From positions 1 through 64,000 of IMG/VR virus record IMGVR_UViG_3300008459_000008: 64,000 nt of DNA; one strand, given 5' to 3'. A program made the translations under genes and the position numbers. The number at the start of each line of letters is the position of its first letter. Position 1 is the stretch's first letter. The notes beneath the pieces were generated by a model. It was given only the letters and a program-made list of their open reading frames with translations, had not been told where the DNA came from and did no database searches. This DNA is from a virus. Below, piece after piece: positions 34,101 through 42,355 of this stretch.

Positions 34101-37100
34101 TCAATGGTTTAATACCCAAATAAGAATATGAACCAGAGGTTGTTAGTTGGTCACCAGAAAAATCATATAAAAATATTTCTGGTGTTTGGTCATCCACCCA
34201 TCTCCAAACCAAGTCCATCGGTACATCACCCTCGAAATTATATCTTGGTCCCCTAATATATTCTCTTACCTTTAGCCAAGTATCTTTTCTTCTCTGATGA
34301 TTTGGATCAAGAGTTCCATATAAATTATCTTCGACTGGCACGGAATCAGTGGGACCCGGTGTCAAAAACGACCCCAACGTAACTTTCAATTCAATGACTG
34401 AACTTTGTTCGAAAACACCCGATATACTCGGCACAATTCCAAAAACACTATTCCTTGATGGGTTGTAAACTATTTTTTTAATATTACCTTGAAATCTCTC
34501 ACTCCATTTGAATTTTCCTTCTAGCGTATCAAGTACCTTTAATTCTGGACCGGATGCTTGGTATACATCACCGTCATATTGATTAACAATCATGGGTCCG
34601 GGTGTTAATGTACCAACACTAGTAATAAGTCCACCATTAACATTAATTGCAGCAAACTGACTAGTTTGGGAAACTACTATTTGTTCGAGTACATTATTAT
34701 AAACATAGTAATTGTCTGTCTGAGCTGTTAAAACTCCGAATGAATAAGAAAGACCGTTATTGATTTTCCTAATCCCATATGCGTCAAATATGTAGATTGA
34801 AGATTCAGATGGTTCATAGAAAAGAGGACCAACCAAACCTTCAAACGGGTAGGATATAACCACATTCCTAGTTGAACCTTCTACACGTTGAATACTATTA
34901 TCAACTAGAGAAAAATACATATCATTCTCACTCGGGTTGAAAGATATATCAGTGATTACGGATGAAAAATTCAATGTGTAATCCGAAGTTGATGTGAAAT
35001 TATTTTGTTTCCAAATATCAGATACGGTGTCATTGTTGTAAATCAAATAAAAATCTCCATTGATTGTATTGAAGTCAAACTTTTTCGGTATACTTGTGGA
35101 TGAGAACGTAAATGAGTTTTCAATCAAATTTAACCTTGGATCTACGATGTGTAGTCCATATTCTGATAAACAATAAATATACTCATTGACTGGGTTTATA
35201 CCTATTTGTACAGGACCTGTCAACCCTGGTAAATCTATTGTGCTGGTTACTATAGCAGTATTACCATCCATGACTGTTAATTTTTCACCCAAAATATATA
35301 AATTTTCGGTTATTGGTGTATAAATTATATCTTGCAGTTTGGTATTCCCATTGATTGTATATTCTTCACCGGTATAACTGTTTGTAGTTCCAAAATTGAT
35401 CAAAAATGAATTCTGATATTCTTCCCTAGTGAATTCTCCACCTAGATCAACAGATTGTGTAATAACAATACATCCTGTAGCACCAAATCCGTCACTAAAT
35501 CCAATTATTACATAAGGCGAAACATCGCATTTTGGGTCTATTGTAGACCAGAATGGTCCACGATAGTCAAGAATCATACTTTGTGGTTCAAGTGTAATCA
35601 GATTATATTCTTGATTATTCCAAGGATAAACTGTATTATTTATGCCCAAAACTTGGCCAGTAGCAAATTGTTCTGCTTCAAAAGACCAAGTTGCTAATTG
35701 AATAATTAATTGATCTGAAGATAAACTCAAACCAGCTGGATCATTATCTATAATTGATGAGTTTTCATTTCCTTCGGGTAAGAGTATCTCATTTGAAGTA
35801 ATCAATGCACCAAATTTTCCAAAGAATTTCGGTATTATGGTGTATAATTCTTCTTGTGGTAAACTTGATTTACCTACTTGTATTTTATATTCCAGTCTTT
35901 GAGATTGAGATCTAGTCCTAAATATAAGAATATTGTTTTTATTTAATACGATTATTCCATAATCAAGTAGTTCTTCTTGATATTCCTCTACCCAATTAGC
36001 AAGTGTTGTGTCGATATCAAAGGTAAATGGTTGTGATTGGATTGGTGTTGAAGAGATACCATAACTCCTATTATTGATAGTCAATGAAATATAGTTACTA
36101 ATATCTTTGAAAATAATCTCTGAGTGTTCGATATAAAAGTCAGCTGTTATACCAACCTCAACATCAAAATCAATTGGAACATTTGGATAGACTGTAGTCA
36201 AATTGATACTATTATAATAGATCGAATTTAAACCACCAGTGAAACCGACTTTAGCTTTATATCCTATAACAAATAACCTAAGATACCATTTTTCGTACCA
36301 TTTTCTGAGTGTCTTGTCAATAGTTCTTTCAAAATTTACAGTCGAAGATTCATAAACCCATTGAATTTCTTGTTGATAAACTTGTTTGTTGATTGTAATT
36401 TTTATTCCAAAATCATCTAGATCAGTAAAAACTATGTTATATTTGAAATTTTCACAAATATCAACATTCATCTCGGTCTTCAGTGGTTCTAAAATTTCAG
36501 TATTTCTTTCATAGATAGTCCTTCTGCTCGCGTAACTTTGAGTACCTGTCGATGATAGTTGGAAATCAACCTCACAATAGTTTGTCGGATAGATTAGATC
36601 TACGTTCAGAGCACTATTTTTATAATATAAGTCTAAGTCAAATAATTTGACTTCTTCTTTATACTTTTCTATTAATGATCCCAATGTCACTGCGGAACTT
36701 TGAGTAAATGATTGTGTGTAAGAAATTACATTACTCGATAAATGAACCTCAGCGTAAAAAAGTTCCTCACTTATTAATTGGCTTGTTAAAGGTAAATAAT
36801 TTGGCTTACCCCAATACTCGATATCATCTGGAGTTACTGATGATGTGGCACTCCAAGTATGTGATTGTACACACTCATAGATTAAATTATTCCAAATGAC
36901 TTGACTTTGAGTTGCATAGTAAATTAGATTACTATTACCAAGGAAATTTGGGATGTAGTCTACGGTTAGATAATTATAATTTACGGTAGATGTAGGTATG
37001 GTGAAAACACCACCTGGTCTAAGAACCCTTGGTATTGGACCCGTAAAATATAATTTATTACCATCTGCTTTCAGACCCCCACTATAAACATTTGGTGGTT

Positions 37101-37881
37101 CTGTTTTCAAGGTAATTTTTAAAGTGAATTCGTCACTTTGGGTGAATGAACTTCTTGGAAATTCGTATTTATAATAAACTCTGTCAAAAAGGTCTTTATT
37201 TTTGATTGTTACAATCCCATCATTTTTTTCAGTATTGACTAGGTTTAATTTCCTTTTGTTGTAAAATCGATCATAAAAATCCGGTTCTGACCATTCGGAA
37301 AAGTTTTCTTTGAAATCCTCGGTGATGTAATTGTAAATACCTATTGTATTTAAACCTGATATCGTTTGGTTTTCATATGTTGCTGTCAATCCAAGAATAA
37401 GTCCATAATCTTGTTCAAATGATAGATTATCAACATTTGACAAAATCATTATCGCATTTTTCTTGGTTTCGACAACTGTGTAAGTTTGTAGAGGATTTGT
37501 GAATTCAAATAATAGTTTATCAAATTTAATTTGGGAACCTTTTGGAAACTTAGATTCAAAGTTTACTCCAAAGATCCATTTAGAATAAAAGTTTGGATCT
37601 GTGTTTGTAGTTTCTATTTTGACTATCGATTGGGTAAAACTTGTACTACCTATGAATTGAAATCTATATTCATTAAAAAGTTGGAATTTTCTTAATTTTA
37701 GATTACCGGGATTCTCATATTCAAATGGTCTTATTCTTTCGAAAGTATATAATCCAATTGTTTTATAGGTATCATCACTATTTTCATCAAACAATAAATC
37801 ACCTTCCCACCTTTCTTTATCTAAATTATAAGTAAAATTGAGATTGTCTCCTTCTTTATTAAAAAATATGAGAGATTGCAT
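31171..37881 (-). CDS. Giant tail/baseplate protein with beta-propeller and carbohydrate-binding-type modules
   Basis: The 2236-aa product starts MQSLIFFNKEGDNLNFTYN. Residues about 840-1160 are a series of 45-residue units of the type INPVNEYIYCLSEYGLHIVD, a beta-propeller signature. Near residue 1510, LLMVRDVIYSYIGSYKAIIN opens a helical region that may be the attachment core. Residues about 1727-1795 hold two W-x-x-x-x-x-Y-x-x-G-D-x-V/A-x-Y-x-x-x-x-Y units (EWQPFKFYNQGDKVQYFQQI and WSSTNNYNLGDYASYYRDIY) resembling chitin/cellulose-binding CBM5/12 modules. A third related unit lies near residue 325. The C-terminal 350 residues look like Ig-type domains. No signal peptide. It is probably a large baseplate or host-contact protein; which T4 protein it replaces is unclear. 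Confidence 0.8.
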   Translation of the reverse strand: MQSLIFFNKEGDNLNFTYNLDKERWEGDLLFDENSDDTYKTIGLYTFERIRPFEYENPGNLKLRKFQLFNEYRFQFIGSTSFTQSIVKIETTNTDPNFYSKWIFGVNFESKFPKGSQIKFDKLLFEFTNPLQTYTVVETKKNAIMILSNVDNLSFEQDYGLILGLTATYENQTISGLNTIGIYNYITEDFKENFSEWSEPDFYDRFYNKRKLNLVNTEKNDGIVTIKNKDLFDRVYYKYEFPRSSFTQSDEFTLKITLKTEPPNVYSGGLKADGNKLYFTGPIPRVLRPGGVFTIPTSTVNYNYLTVDYIPNFLGNSNLIYYATQSQVIWNNLIYECVQSHTWSATSSVTPDDIEYWGKPNYLPLTSQLISEELFYAEVHLSSNVISYTQSFTQSSAVTLGSLIEKYKEEVKLFDLDLYYKNSALNVDLIYPTNYCEVDFQLSSTGTQSYASRRTIYERNTEILEPLKTEMNVDICENFKYNIVFTDLDDFGIKITINKQVYQQEIQWVYESSTVNFERTIDKTLRKWYEKWYLRLFVIGYKAKVGFTGGLNSIYYNSINLTTVYPNVPIDFDVEVGITADFYIEHSEIIFKDISNYISLTINNRSYGISSTPIQSQPFTFDIDTTLANWVEEYQEELLDYGIIVLNKNNILIFRTRSQSQRLEYKIQVGKSSLPQEELYTIIPKFFGKFGALITSNEILLPEGNENSSIIDNDPAGLSLSSDQLIIQLATWSFEAEQFATGQVLGINNTVYPWNNQEYNLITLEPQSMILDYRGPFWSTIDPKCDVSPYVIIGFSDGFGATGCIVITQSVDLGGEFTREEYQNSFLINFGTTNSYTGEEYTINGNTKLQDIIYTPITENLYILGEKLTVMDGNTAIVTSTIDLPGLTGPVQIGINPVNEYIYCLSEYGLHIVDPRLNLIENSFTFSSTSIPKKFDFNTINGDFYLIYNNDTVSDIWKQNNFTSTSDYTLNFSSVITDISFNPSENDMYFSLVDNSIQRVEGSTRNVVISYPFEGLVGPLFYEPSESSIYIFDAYGIRKINNGLSYSFGVLTAQTDNYYVYNNVLEQIVVSQTSQFAAINVNGGLITSVGTLTPGPMIVNQYDGDVYQASGPELKVLDTLEGKFKWSERFQGNIKKIVYNPSRNSVFGIVPSISGVFEQSSVIELKVTLGSFLTPGPTDSVPVEDNLYGTLDPNHQRRKDTWLKVREYIRGPRYNFEGDVPMDLVWRWVDDQTPEIFLYDFSGDQLTTSGSYSYLGIKPLKDIRLNNSPNKDITKRYDSIVQQTIFEEIVKRIDYIDSETNIKQDPSPMEVFIGYNSSNEGTNNSVLKLYQRQSISFTITTTPSNFDILQFYTRQDGFLVINLNLNSDLNFVSDDEGMNRGLKPGQILKVFITDITNTRNKYISLNNGITMKLKYVFNKTIIGQFIDQNFVNEFTVIENYPKSGKNTYLSVIFQILDKEIGSFDVYGQTEIEDIRFKVELGNSGQLIAPEDTYIFKTYDINEQGIDWTFLNKKRKELLMVRDVIYSYIGSYKAIINAINYFGYNDLELYEYYRNINVESKDYKKLFKVEIPDIFDNTVPGWTPNDFIKHTLPNPNFEDTNLFNLTFRITDKEGTNLLFYSLNEVLIKLQGLKIWLQKNVIPLTHRILDITGRADFVGNTTIVHRNYDTRIIKIKQDFSPYDFHLNEAYLMPINSGSTVYNCVIDFSVADLSLASECFRLKIRTYQTHKEWQPFKFYNQGDKVQYFQQIYESVLDNNRLKNPRKYDKVQDWSSTNNYNLGDYASYYRDIYQYIGTQSSYSIYGTFSISPVTDILTNQSFARWIIMTEWKKVDYLPVQTLTEFRTATHSYSFTVDSNLDPFVLIEVTSDNGYGQVYTNKKSYEIRGTKDLIDDPGKGDPMGPFNPIVFVENTSVSYPTFSSSSTFATINGGESYEYVLTADQKILDWEIVEIAESVCLIDVKLIAKDRFTVGVVVTADATSKTGYYAVVVKAVVKGGFSTTSSPLVGLVNEIVCPIITLQGQPFVNLLPLGNINANSNTNIAAIANDLVYWEIINLTVPPADVDVVFSIDGPANSVVQIQANQYASGEVAFKLQSTSQLYPSCVATSGTVSAMIINQNSYKARVTVNSNPYSTDVNLTTNNYTFTTTNVFNPSNKTVTFLALYFTTNQYDLYVSTTLTDDIYSVQITNYNSTTDGEFEGIIDNAGFNIQISKYKLSWNQNGSPIQPPPCQFDIEIIFL

Positions 37882-37903
37882 TAAAAATTTTCAACAGTTT
37901 TTT

Positions 37904-37911
37904 TATATATT
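37904..37911 (-). promoter_or_regulatory. AATATATA motif before the giant tail gene
   Basis: Exact 8-mer on the coding strand, 22 nt before the ATG at 37881. Confidence 0.58.
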
Positions 37912-37941
37912 AAAATAGATACTTTTAATCAAATAGTTTTG

Positions 37942-37949
37942 AATATATA
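37942..37949 (+). promoter_or_regulatory. AATATATA motif before the 37972 gene
   Basis: Exact 8-mer, 22 nt before the ATG at 37972; it is divergent from the motif at 37904-37911. Confidence 0.58.
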
Positions 37950-37971
37950 AATCAACAAATAATCTGTGAAT

Positions 37972-38550
37972 ATGAAATACATCAAGTTATTCGACAATTA
38001 CAAACCAATAAGTGAAAATTTAAAATATCACATTGATAACAATTTACCCGTATTGGAAAATATTTTTAGACCTGGTTCTGATTCTTTCTTTAACTTAATT
38101 AAGGAAGCTAGAGAATTATATGATAATGGTAATATAGAACTAATAGGAATCGATAAACAATTATTCGAAACCACAGATTTGGGAAAATTTGGAGAATTTG
38201 ATGGAGTGATTGTTCCACTTGATCTACCTTTAGAGGTAATTGATGAGGTTAATGAAGCTGAATATCATGGGAAAAAAGTACCAATTGGTAAACCTATGAG
38301 AAGCTCAGGTCCAAAGAAATATAAAGTTTATGTTATTAACCCTAAGACAAAAAAAGTAAAAGTAGTAAATTTTGGAGACGCTAAAGGTGGTTTGAGTGCT
38401 AAAGTATCTGATTCTAAAGCTAGAAAAGCTTTTGCTGCTAGACATCAGTGTCATTTGAAGAAGGACCGCACAAAACCGGGTTACTGGGCTTGTAGGGCTA
38501 ATAGATATGCTAATCTTTGGGGCGGAAAAACCTATCCTGGATACTGGTAA
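37972..38550 (+). CDS. Tagged basic protein with conserved Cys/Trp C-terminal domain
   Basis: I start at the ATG at 37972 (MKYIKLFDNYKPISEN) rather than the GTG six bases upstream, because the ATG gives the shared tag exactly. PISE would be an I-x-E protease site at about residue 14. The C-terminal 80 residues, GKPMRSSGPKKYKVYVINPK, VVNFGDAKGGLSAK, ARKAFAARHQCHLKKDRTKP and GYWACRANRYANLWGG, form a basic domain I recall from many phage proteins of unknown role. The layout (tag, then a basic domain) suits a head-packaged DNA-associated protein, as inference. Confidence 0.76.
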   Translation: MKYIKLFDNYKPISENLKYHIDNNLPVLENIFRPGSDSFFNLIKEARELYDNGNIELIGIDKQLFETTDLGKFGEFDGVIVPLDLPLEVIDEVNEAEYHGKKVPIGKPMRSSGPKKYKVYVINPKTKKVKVVNFGDAKGGLSAKVSDSKARKAFAARHQCHLKKDRTKPGYWACRANRYANLWGGKTYPGYW

Positions 38551-38559
38551 TATATTCTT

Positions 38560-38829
38560 ATGTACTTACCCTTTGAAGAAGAAAATATGGGTGAAAATAC
38601 TTTCATCAGAGAATTTAAACAAAATACGGATTCCGGAGATTTTACTTGGCACCGTGACAGAGAAGATAGAATTGTCGAATCACTACACCCAACGGATTGG
38701 GAAATTCAAATTGACAATGAATTACCAAAATCTTTAAATGAAAAAGTTATTATACCAATCGGTGTTTGGCATAGAATTATAAAAGGAAATGGGGATTTAA
38801 AGATTAAATTGATAAAATTAAAAAAATAA
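38560..38829 (+). CDS. Small cupin-like protein
   Basis: The 89-aa product (start MYLPFEEENMGENTF; MGENTF at 38587 is an alternative) contains FTWHRDREDRIVESL, WEIQIDNELPKSL, IIPIGVWHRIIKGNGDLKIK. The spacing of the His residues and the G-x-W-H-R-x-x-x-G-x-G-D-L-x-x-K ending fits a minimal cupin barrel found in phages and bacteria. The conserved H-R-D-R-E-D could bind metal. It follows the basic protein by 9 nt, so the two are cotranscribed. Function unknown. Confidence 0.68.
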   Translation: MYLPFEEENMGENTFIREFKQNTDSGDFTWHRDREDRIVESLHPTDWEIQIDNELPKSLNEKVIIPIGVWHRIIKGNGDLKIKLIKLKK

Positions 38830-38878
38830 ATTCTTATATATAGATATAGTAATAAATCTATAAAAAAGAATTTAAATT

Positions 38879-40618
38879 ATGAGAATAGATAATCCCCTAA
38901 TAGAGAAAATCAATGATGTGCCATTTACTTTGACCTCAAGCATAATTTCAGTAGGTCAAGGATCAACAAATTTTAATACTGGAATTGAAATAAATGCTTT
39001 TGGAACAAATGCGGCTAGTGGAAATACCGCTTCATATATTAACGCATTTGGTAATAATGCTGCATGTGGAAACACAGGAGATTATGTTGATGGGATAGGA
39101 TATCAAAGTGCATATGGTAACAGTGGTAGTAATGTAAGTGCTTTGGGTTACCAATCGGCAAAAAATAATATCGGTGATAACGTAATTGCAATAGGTGTAG
39201 GATCCTCTACAAACAATACTGGTAATTGTGTTAACTCAATAGGTCTTTGCTCAACAGTTAATAACACTGGTGATGGAGTAGTTGGGATTGGATTTGAATC
39301 AGCGTGTGAAAATACCGGCACCGGTGTAGTAGGGGTGGGGGATCGTTCATCAGTTTGTAATACCGGAAATTTAGTAGTAGGTATTGGTAATTTAGCGTCA
39401 ATGTGTAATAGTGGATATTACGTTGTTGGTGTGGGATATAGAGCAGCATGTGGTAATAGTGCAAGTTATGTTAGTGCTGTGGGTTTTGACGCAGCTTGTA
39501 ATAACCTTGGTGATAATGTTGTAGCTGTTGGATATCTTGCAGCTGCAGATAATATAGGAAGTTGTGTTGTTGGTGTGGGTATTGGAGCTGCCTGTTCTAA
39601 CTATGGTTGTAATATAGTCAGTATAGGTTATCAAGCTGGCATAACTCAATCTGGTAATTGTAACAATTTTATTGGTATGGACGCTGGTAACATCAATACA
39701 GGATCTTATGTGAATGCAATTGGATATAGAACTGGTTTAGGTAATACCGGAAGTATTGTAAATGCAATTGGATTTTGTTCAGCGTGGGGAAATTTAGGTG
39801 ATTGTGTGAATGCGTTTGGTTTATGCTCAACATCACTAAATTCTGGTAATTATGTCGATGCAATTGGGGTGTGTGCGGCTTATCAAAATACAGGAAATTG
39901 TGTTATTTCAATTGGATTGAATTCTGGATTTTGTAATTTAGGAAATTGTACAACTTTTGTTGGTCCAAACTCGGGATATTGTAACCTATGTGACAATGTT
40001 ATAGGGATTGGTGATAGCTCAGCCTATGGAAATAGTGGTAGCACTGTGACCTCGATCGGACTACAGGCTGCTTGGTATAACGAGGGTGATGGTGTGGTCG
40101 CTATGGGTGATCAAGCTGCTTATTGCAATACAGGAAGTTATATAGTTGGTGTTGGTTCTCAAGCTGGGTTTTGTAATAGTGGTTCTTTAGTCGGAGTCGG
40201 TCAAGGTGCGGGTGCTTGTAACAAGGGAAATCTGGTAGTTGCTCTTGGTATAAATGCTGCTGCTAATAATAATGGTGCCAATGTCCACTCTATGGGATAT
40301 CAAGCTGGTCTTGGAAACACAGGTAGTCATGTTACATCTATAGGATACAGATCAGGTTATCTAAACACAGGATCACATTCCATTTTCTTTGGATATTGTG
40401 CTGGCGGCACGAATTCAGGTAATCATATCATAGCAATGGGAGCAAGTGCTGGTATCGGCAACACACAAAGTAATAGATTTATTATTTCAAATTGTAACTT
40501 ACCTTCCTTTGTTGATTATGACACAGCATCTGCTTCTATTTATAGTTCAATGCCATCAGGCAATACATACTTATTCTTCAACGAATCTACTTGTGTAGTA
40601 CAAGCTGTTAGAAAATAA
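38879..40618 (+). CDS. Repeat fibre with 31 units of 16 residues, YadA-head-like
   Basis: The 579-aa product has a 36-residue N-terminal segment (MRIDNPLIEKINDVPFTLTS onward). Thirty-one units follow (residues 37-531) of consensus (Y/N/C)-V-V-x-I-G-x-x-A-A-x-x-N-T-G-(S/D), then a 48-residue C-terminal domain (NRFIISNCNLPSFVDYD to QAVRK). All units are 16 residues except one of 15. The V-x-A-I-G core matches the left-handed beta-roll repeat of trimeric adhesin heads, so a trimeric tail or head fibre is the likely structure. Many units carry Cys at the same position (A-A-C-x-N), unusual for an extracellular protein. No signal peptide, as expected for a virion fibre. Confidence 0.85.
   Translation: MRIDNPLIEKINDVPFTLTSSIISVGQGSTNFNTGIEINAFGTNAASGNTASYINAFGNNAACGNTGDYVDGIGYQSAYGNSGSNVSALGYQSAKNNIGDNVIAIGVGSSTNNTGNCVNSIGLCSTVNNTGDGVVGIGFESACENTGTGVVGVGDRSSVCNTGNLVVGIGNLASMCNSGYYVVGVGYRAACGNSASYVSAVGFDAACNNLGDNVVAVGYLAAADNIGSCVVGVGIGAACSNYGCNIVSIGYQAGITQSGNCNNFIGMDAGNINTGSYVNAIGYRTGLGNTGSIVNAIGFCSAWGNLGDCVNAFGLCSTSLNSGNYVDAIGVCAAYQNTGNCVISIGLNSGFCNLGNCTTFVGPNSGYCNLCDNVIGIGDSSAYGNSGSTVTSIGLQAAWYNEGDGVVAMGDQAAYCNTGSYIVGVGSQAGFCNSGSLVGVGQGAGACNKGNLVVALGINAAANNNGANVHSMGYQAGLGNTGSHVTSIGYRSGYLNTGSHSIFFGYCAGGTNSGNHIIAMGASAGIGNTQSNRFIISNCNLPSFVDYDTASASIYSSMPSGNTYLFFNESTCVVQAVRK
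38987..40471 (+). repeat. 48-bp in-frame repeat array, 31 units
   Basis: Counted by eye: two opening units plus 29 more give 495 residues, leaving exactly 48 to the stop. Unit identity is moderate, so the array is old and diverged rather than freshly slipped. Confidence 0.9.
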
Positions 40619-40627
40619 TAATTAAAT

Positions 40628-40837
40628 ATGAACCATTTACTAATTTTTGAAGATTTCCAAGAAGTTCTTATAGTGGAAAAAAATACTCCAACTAATTCCA
40701 AACTTTGGAATGCTTGTAAGGCTTGGGCTAAATCTAGATATGATGTTTGGCCTTCAGCTTATGCATGTGGGGCTGCTGCTAAAAGATATAAATCTAAGGG
40801 TGGTGGTTGGAAAAAGAAAAAATCCAAGAAGAAGTAA
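40628..40837 (+). CDS. Small basic tagged protein (LWNACKAWAK motif)
   Basis: The 69-aa product starts MNHLLIFEDFQEVLIVEK, the shared tag with I-V-E as a possible protease site at residues 15-17. It continues KLWNACKAWAKSRYDVWPSA, YACGAAAKRYKSKGGGWKKK. The W-x-A-x-K/C-x-x-A-K-x-(K/R)-(F/Y)-x-V-(Y/W)-P-S-A-Y-A motif is common in small phage proteins of unknown function. Very high lysine content suggests DNA contact. Ten nt after the fibre gene; its stop overlaps the next start (TAATG). Confidence 0.76.
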   Translation: MNHLLIFEDFQEVLIVEKNTPTNSKLWNACKAWAKSRYDVWPSAYACGAAAKRYKSKGGGWKKKKSKKK

Positions 40838-41139
40838 TGGATCATTTACTTTTATTTGAGGATTTTATCAACGAAGAGAAATCTTATAAAGGTTCTCACG
40901 GAGGACTAGACAAGTGGTTTAAAGAAAAGTGGGTTGATATTTCCAAAACAAATAAAGATGGTTCACACCCACCTTGTGGTAGATCCGATACTAATAAAGG
41001 TGGATATCCTAAATGTAGAAAAGTAAGAGTAGCTGCTAAAATGTCAAAGAAACAGAAAAAAGCATCAGTAGCTAGAAAAAGAAAAGCTGAGAGTGAAGGA
41101 TCAAAAGGTAGTAGTAGAAAACCAAACTATTCTAAATAA
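40837..41139 (+). CDS. Small basic tagged protein, DUF5872-like
   Basis: I use the ATG at 40837, which overlaps the previous stop, giving MDHLLLFEDFINEEKSYKG and the same tag as the neighbour, with F-I-N-E as a likely protease site. A TTG further upstream would lie inside the preceding gene. The rest, GGLDKWFKEKWVDISKTNKD, PCGRSDTNKGGYPKCRK and a Lys/Arg-rich tail, matches what I recall of the DUF5872 family of phages and giant viruses. Its 3' end overlaps the convergent gene 47 by 13 nt. Head packaging is inferred. Confidence 0.78.
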   Translation: MDHLLLFEDFINEEKSYKGSHGGLDKWFKEKWVDISKTNKDGSHPPCGRSDTNKGGYPKCRKVRVAAKMSKKQKKASVARKRKAESEGSKGSSRKPNYSK

Positions 41140-42254
41140 CCCTCGTCATATACTCTAGCAATCTCATTAAACTCTTGTAAAACACCATTTTTAATCTTCT
41201 CACTTTCATATTTCTGATTATTAATGTATTGTCTGATCAAATCAGTATATTCAAGTTGAATTGATGGCACAACACCATTATTTAATTCATCATCAGTGAT
41301 GTCATCTATGATAGATTTTACTTCTTCATCATTTTTTTCCAAAACTAAATCATCTATGTAGTCGACGGAAGCAAAGTTTCCAGATTCCAACATCAATTCA
41401 AGTTTCCTCCTTAATTTCCTATTGTTAATTAAAAGGGAATTAGAAATAAAAAGATCTATGTAGTCTTTTGTTGAAACATTTTCAAGTGTTTCAATATCTT
41501 CTTGTGTTCTGATGTATATTTTTTTATACCTTGGGGAAACATTATTTGGTATAAAATTTTCTTCATCTGTCAATGTATCGAGAATAAATATTCCCTTTTG
41601 ATTATTTGTATCATTTCTGTCCATTTCAAAATTATTACCCACAAAAGTAAAGTTTTTAGAAACTTGTAGGATATGTATATGTCCAGAATAAACATTTTTG
41701 TATCCTGAAAATTCCTCAACATCAATTTTATCATTGTTCTTATGTGCAACAGATGTTAAGTGCATCTTAGCACCATTCAAATCAGAGTGACAAAATAGAT
41801 AATCAGCACTTTTGAATTTTTTCAAGACATTAATCTGTTCTTGTTTTTTTTCTACCCACGGTAACATCAAAATTGATTTTCCACAGAAGTCAATCTTTGT
41901 GGGTTCTTCATAAACAGTAATATTTGGAATATATTTGTATAGTTTAACAGTATTTACATCATTAGATGCTTTAGTATATAAATCATGATTTCCTATTAAA
42001 ATATGTATAGGACAAATCTTTGACAATTTTTCAAGTAAATCTTGAGCGTAGTTTAAAATGTTAATAGGCACAACAGAACGATTATCAAATAAATCACCAC
42101 AATGAACGATGATATCATTTTCACTCAGTTCTTTTTGGACAAGAGGTAGTAGAAACTTCTCGAAATATTCTTGATGGACTTTAAACCATTTATCCACTGA
42201 ATTTGGATAACCTAAACCAAGATGTGTATCACCTATAATTAAAATTTTAGACAT
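41127..42254 (-). CDS. 47: Recombination endonuclease subunit gp47 (SbcD/Mre11-like)
   Basis: The 375-aa product carries the calcineurin-type phosphoesterase motifs in order: GDTHLG (Asp9, His11), HCGDLFDNR (Asp54), GNHDLY (Asn89, His90), LFCHSDLNG and YSGHIHIL. T4 gp47 pairs with gp46 to process DNA ends for recombination-dependent replication; no gene 46 is visible in the window. No AATATATA motif lies before the start, consistent with early expression. It is the only recombination gene seen here and stands beside late accessory genes. Confidence 0.93.
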   Translation of the reverse strand: MSKILIIGDTHLGLGYPNSVDKWFKVHQEYFEKFLLPLVQKELSENDIIVHCGDLFDNRSVVPINILNYAQDLLEKLSKICPIHILIGNHDLYTKASNDVNTVKLYKYIPNITVYEEPTKIDFCGKSILMLPWVEKKQEQINVLKKFKSADYLFCHSDLNGAKMHLTSVAHKNNDKIDVEEFSGYKNVYSGHIHILQVSKNFTFVGNNFEMDRNDTNNQKGIFILDTLTDEENFIPNNVSPRYKKIYIRTQEDIETLENVSTKDYIDLFISNSLLINNRKLRRKLELMLESGNFASVDYIDDLVLEKNDEEVKSIIDDITDDELNNGVVPSIQLEYTDLIRQYINNQKYESEKIKNGVLQEFNEIARVYDEGYLE

Positions 42255-42325
42255 ATAACAATTATATGTTGATATGATTAATTGTTATAAAAAACTAATT
42301 TTTACATTTTGTTTTTTGTGAAAAC

Positions 42326-42333
42326 GATATATA
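42326..42333 (+). promoter_or_regulatory. GATATATA late-type motif before the first metalloprotease
   Basis: One-base variant of the motif, 22 nt before the ATG at 42356, with a nearly pure A leader. Confidence 0.5.
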
Positions 42334-42355
42334 AAAAAAAAGAAAAAATTAAGTA

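Noticed and set aside
38507-38737. Plus-strand 76-codon frame overlapping the cupin-like gene
   Set aside because: Out of frame with both the basic protein and the cupin-like protein, which match known patterns.
38987-40471. Regular 48-bp repeats suggesting CRISPR or a satellite
   Set aside because: In-frame, diverged coding units of a fibre; no spacer/repeat alternation.
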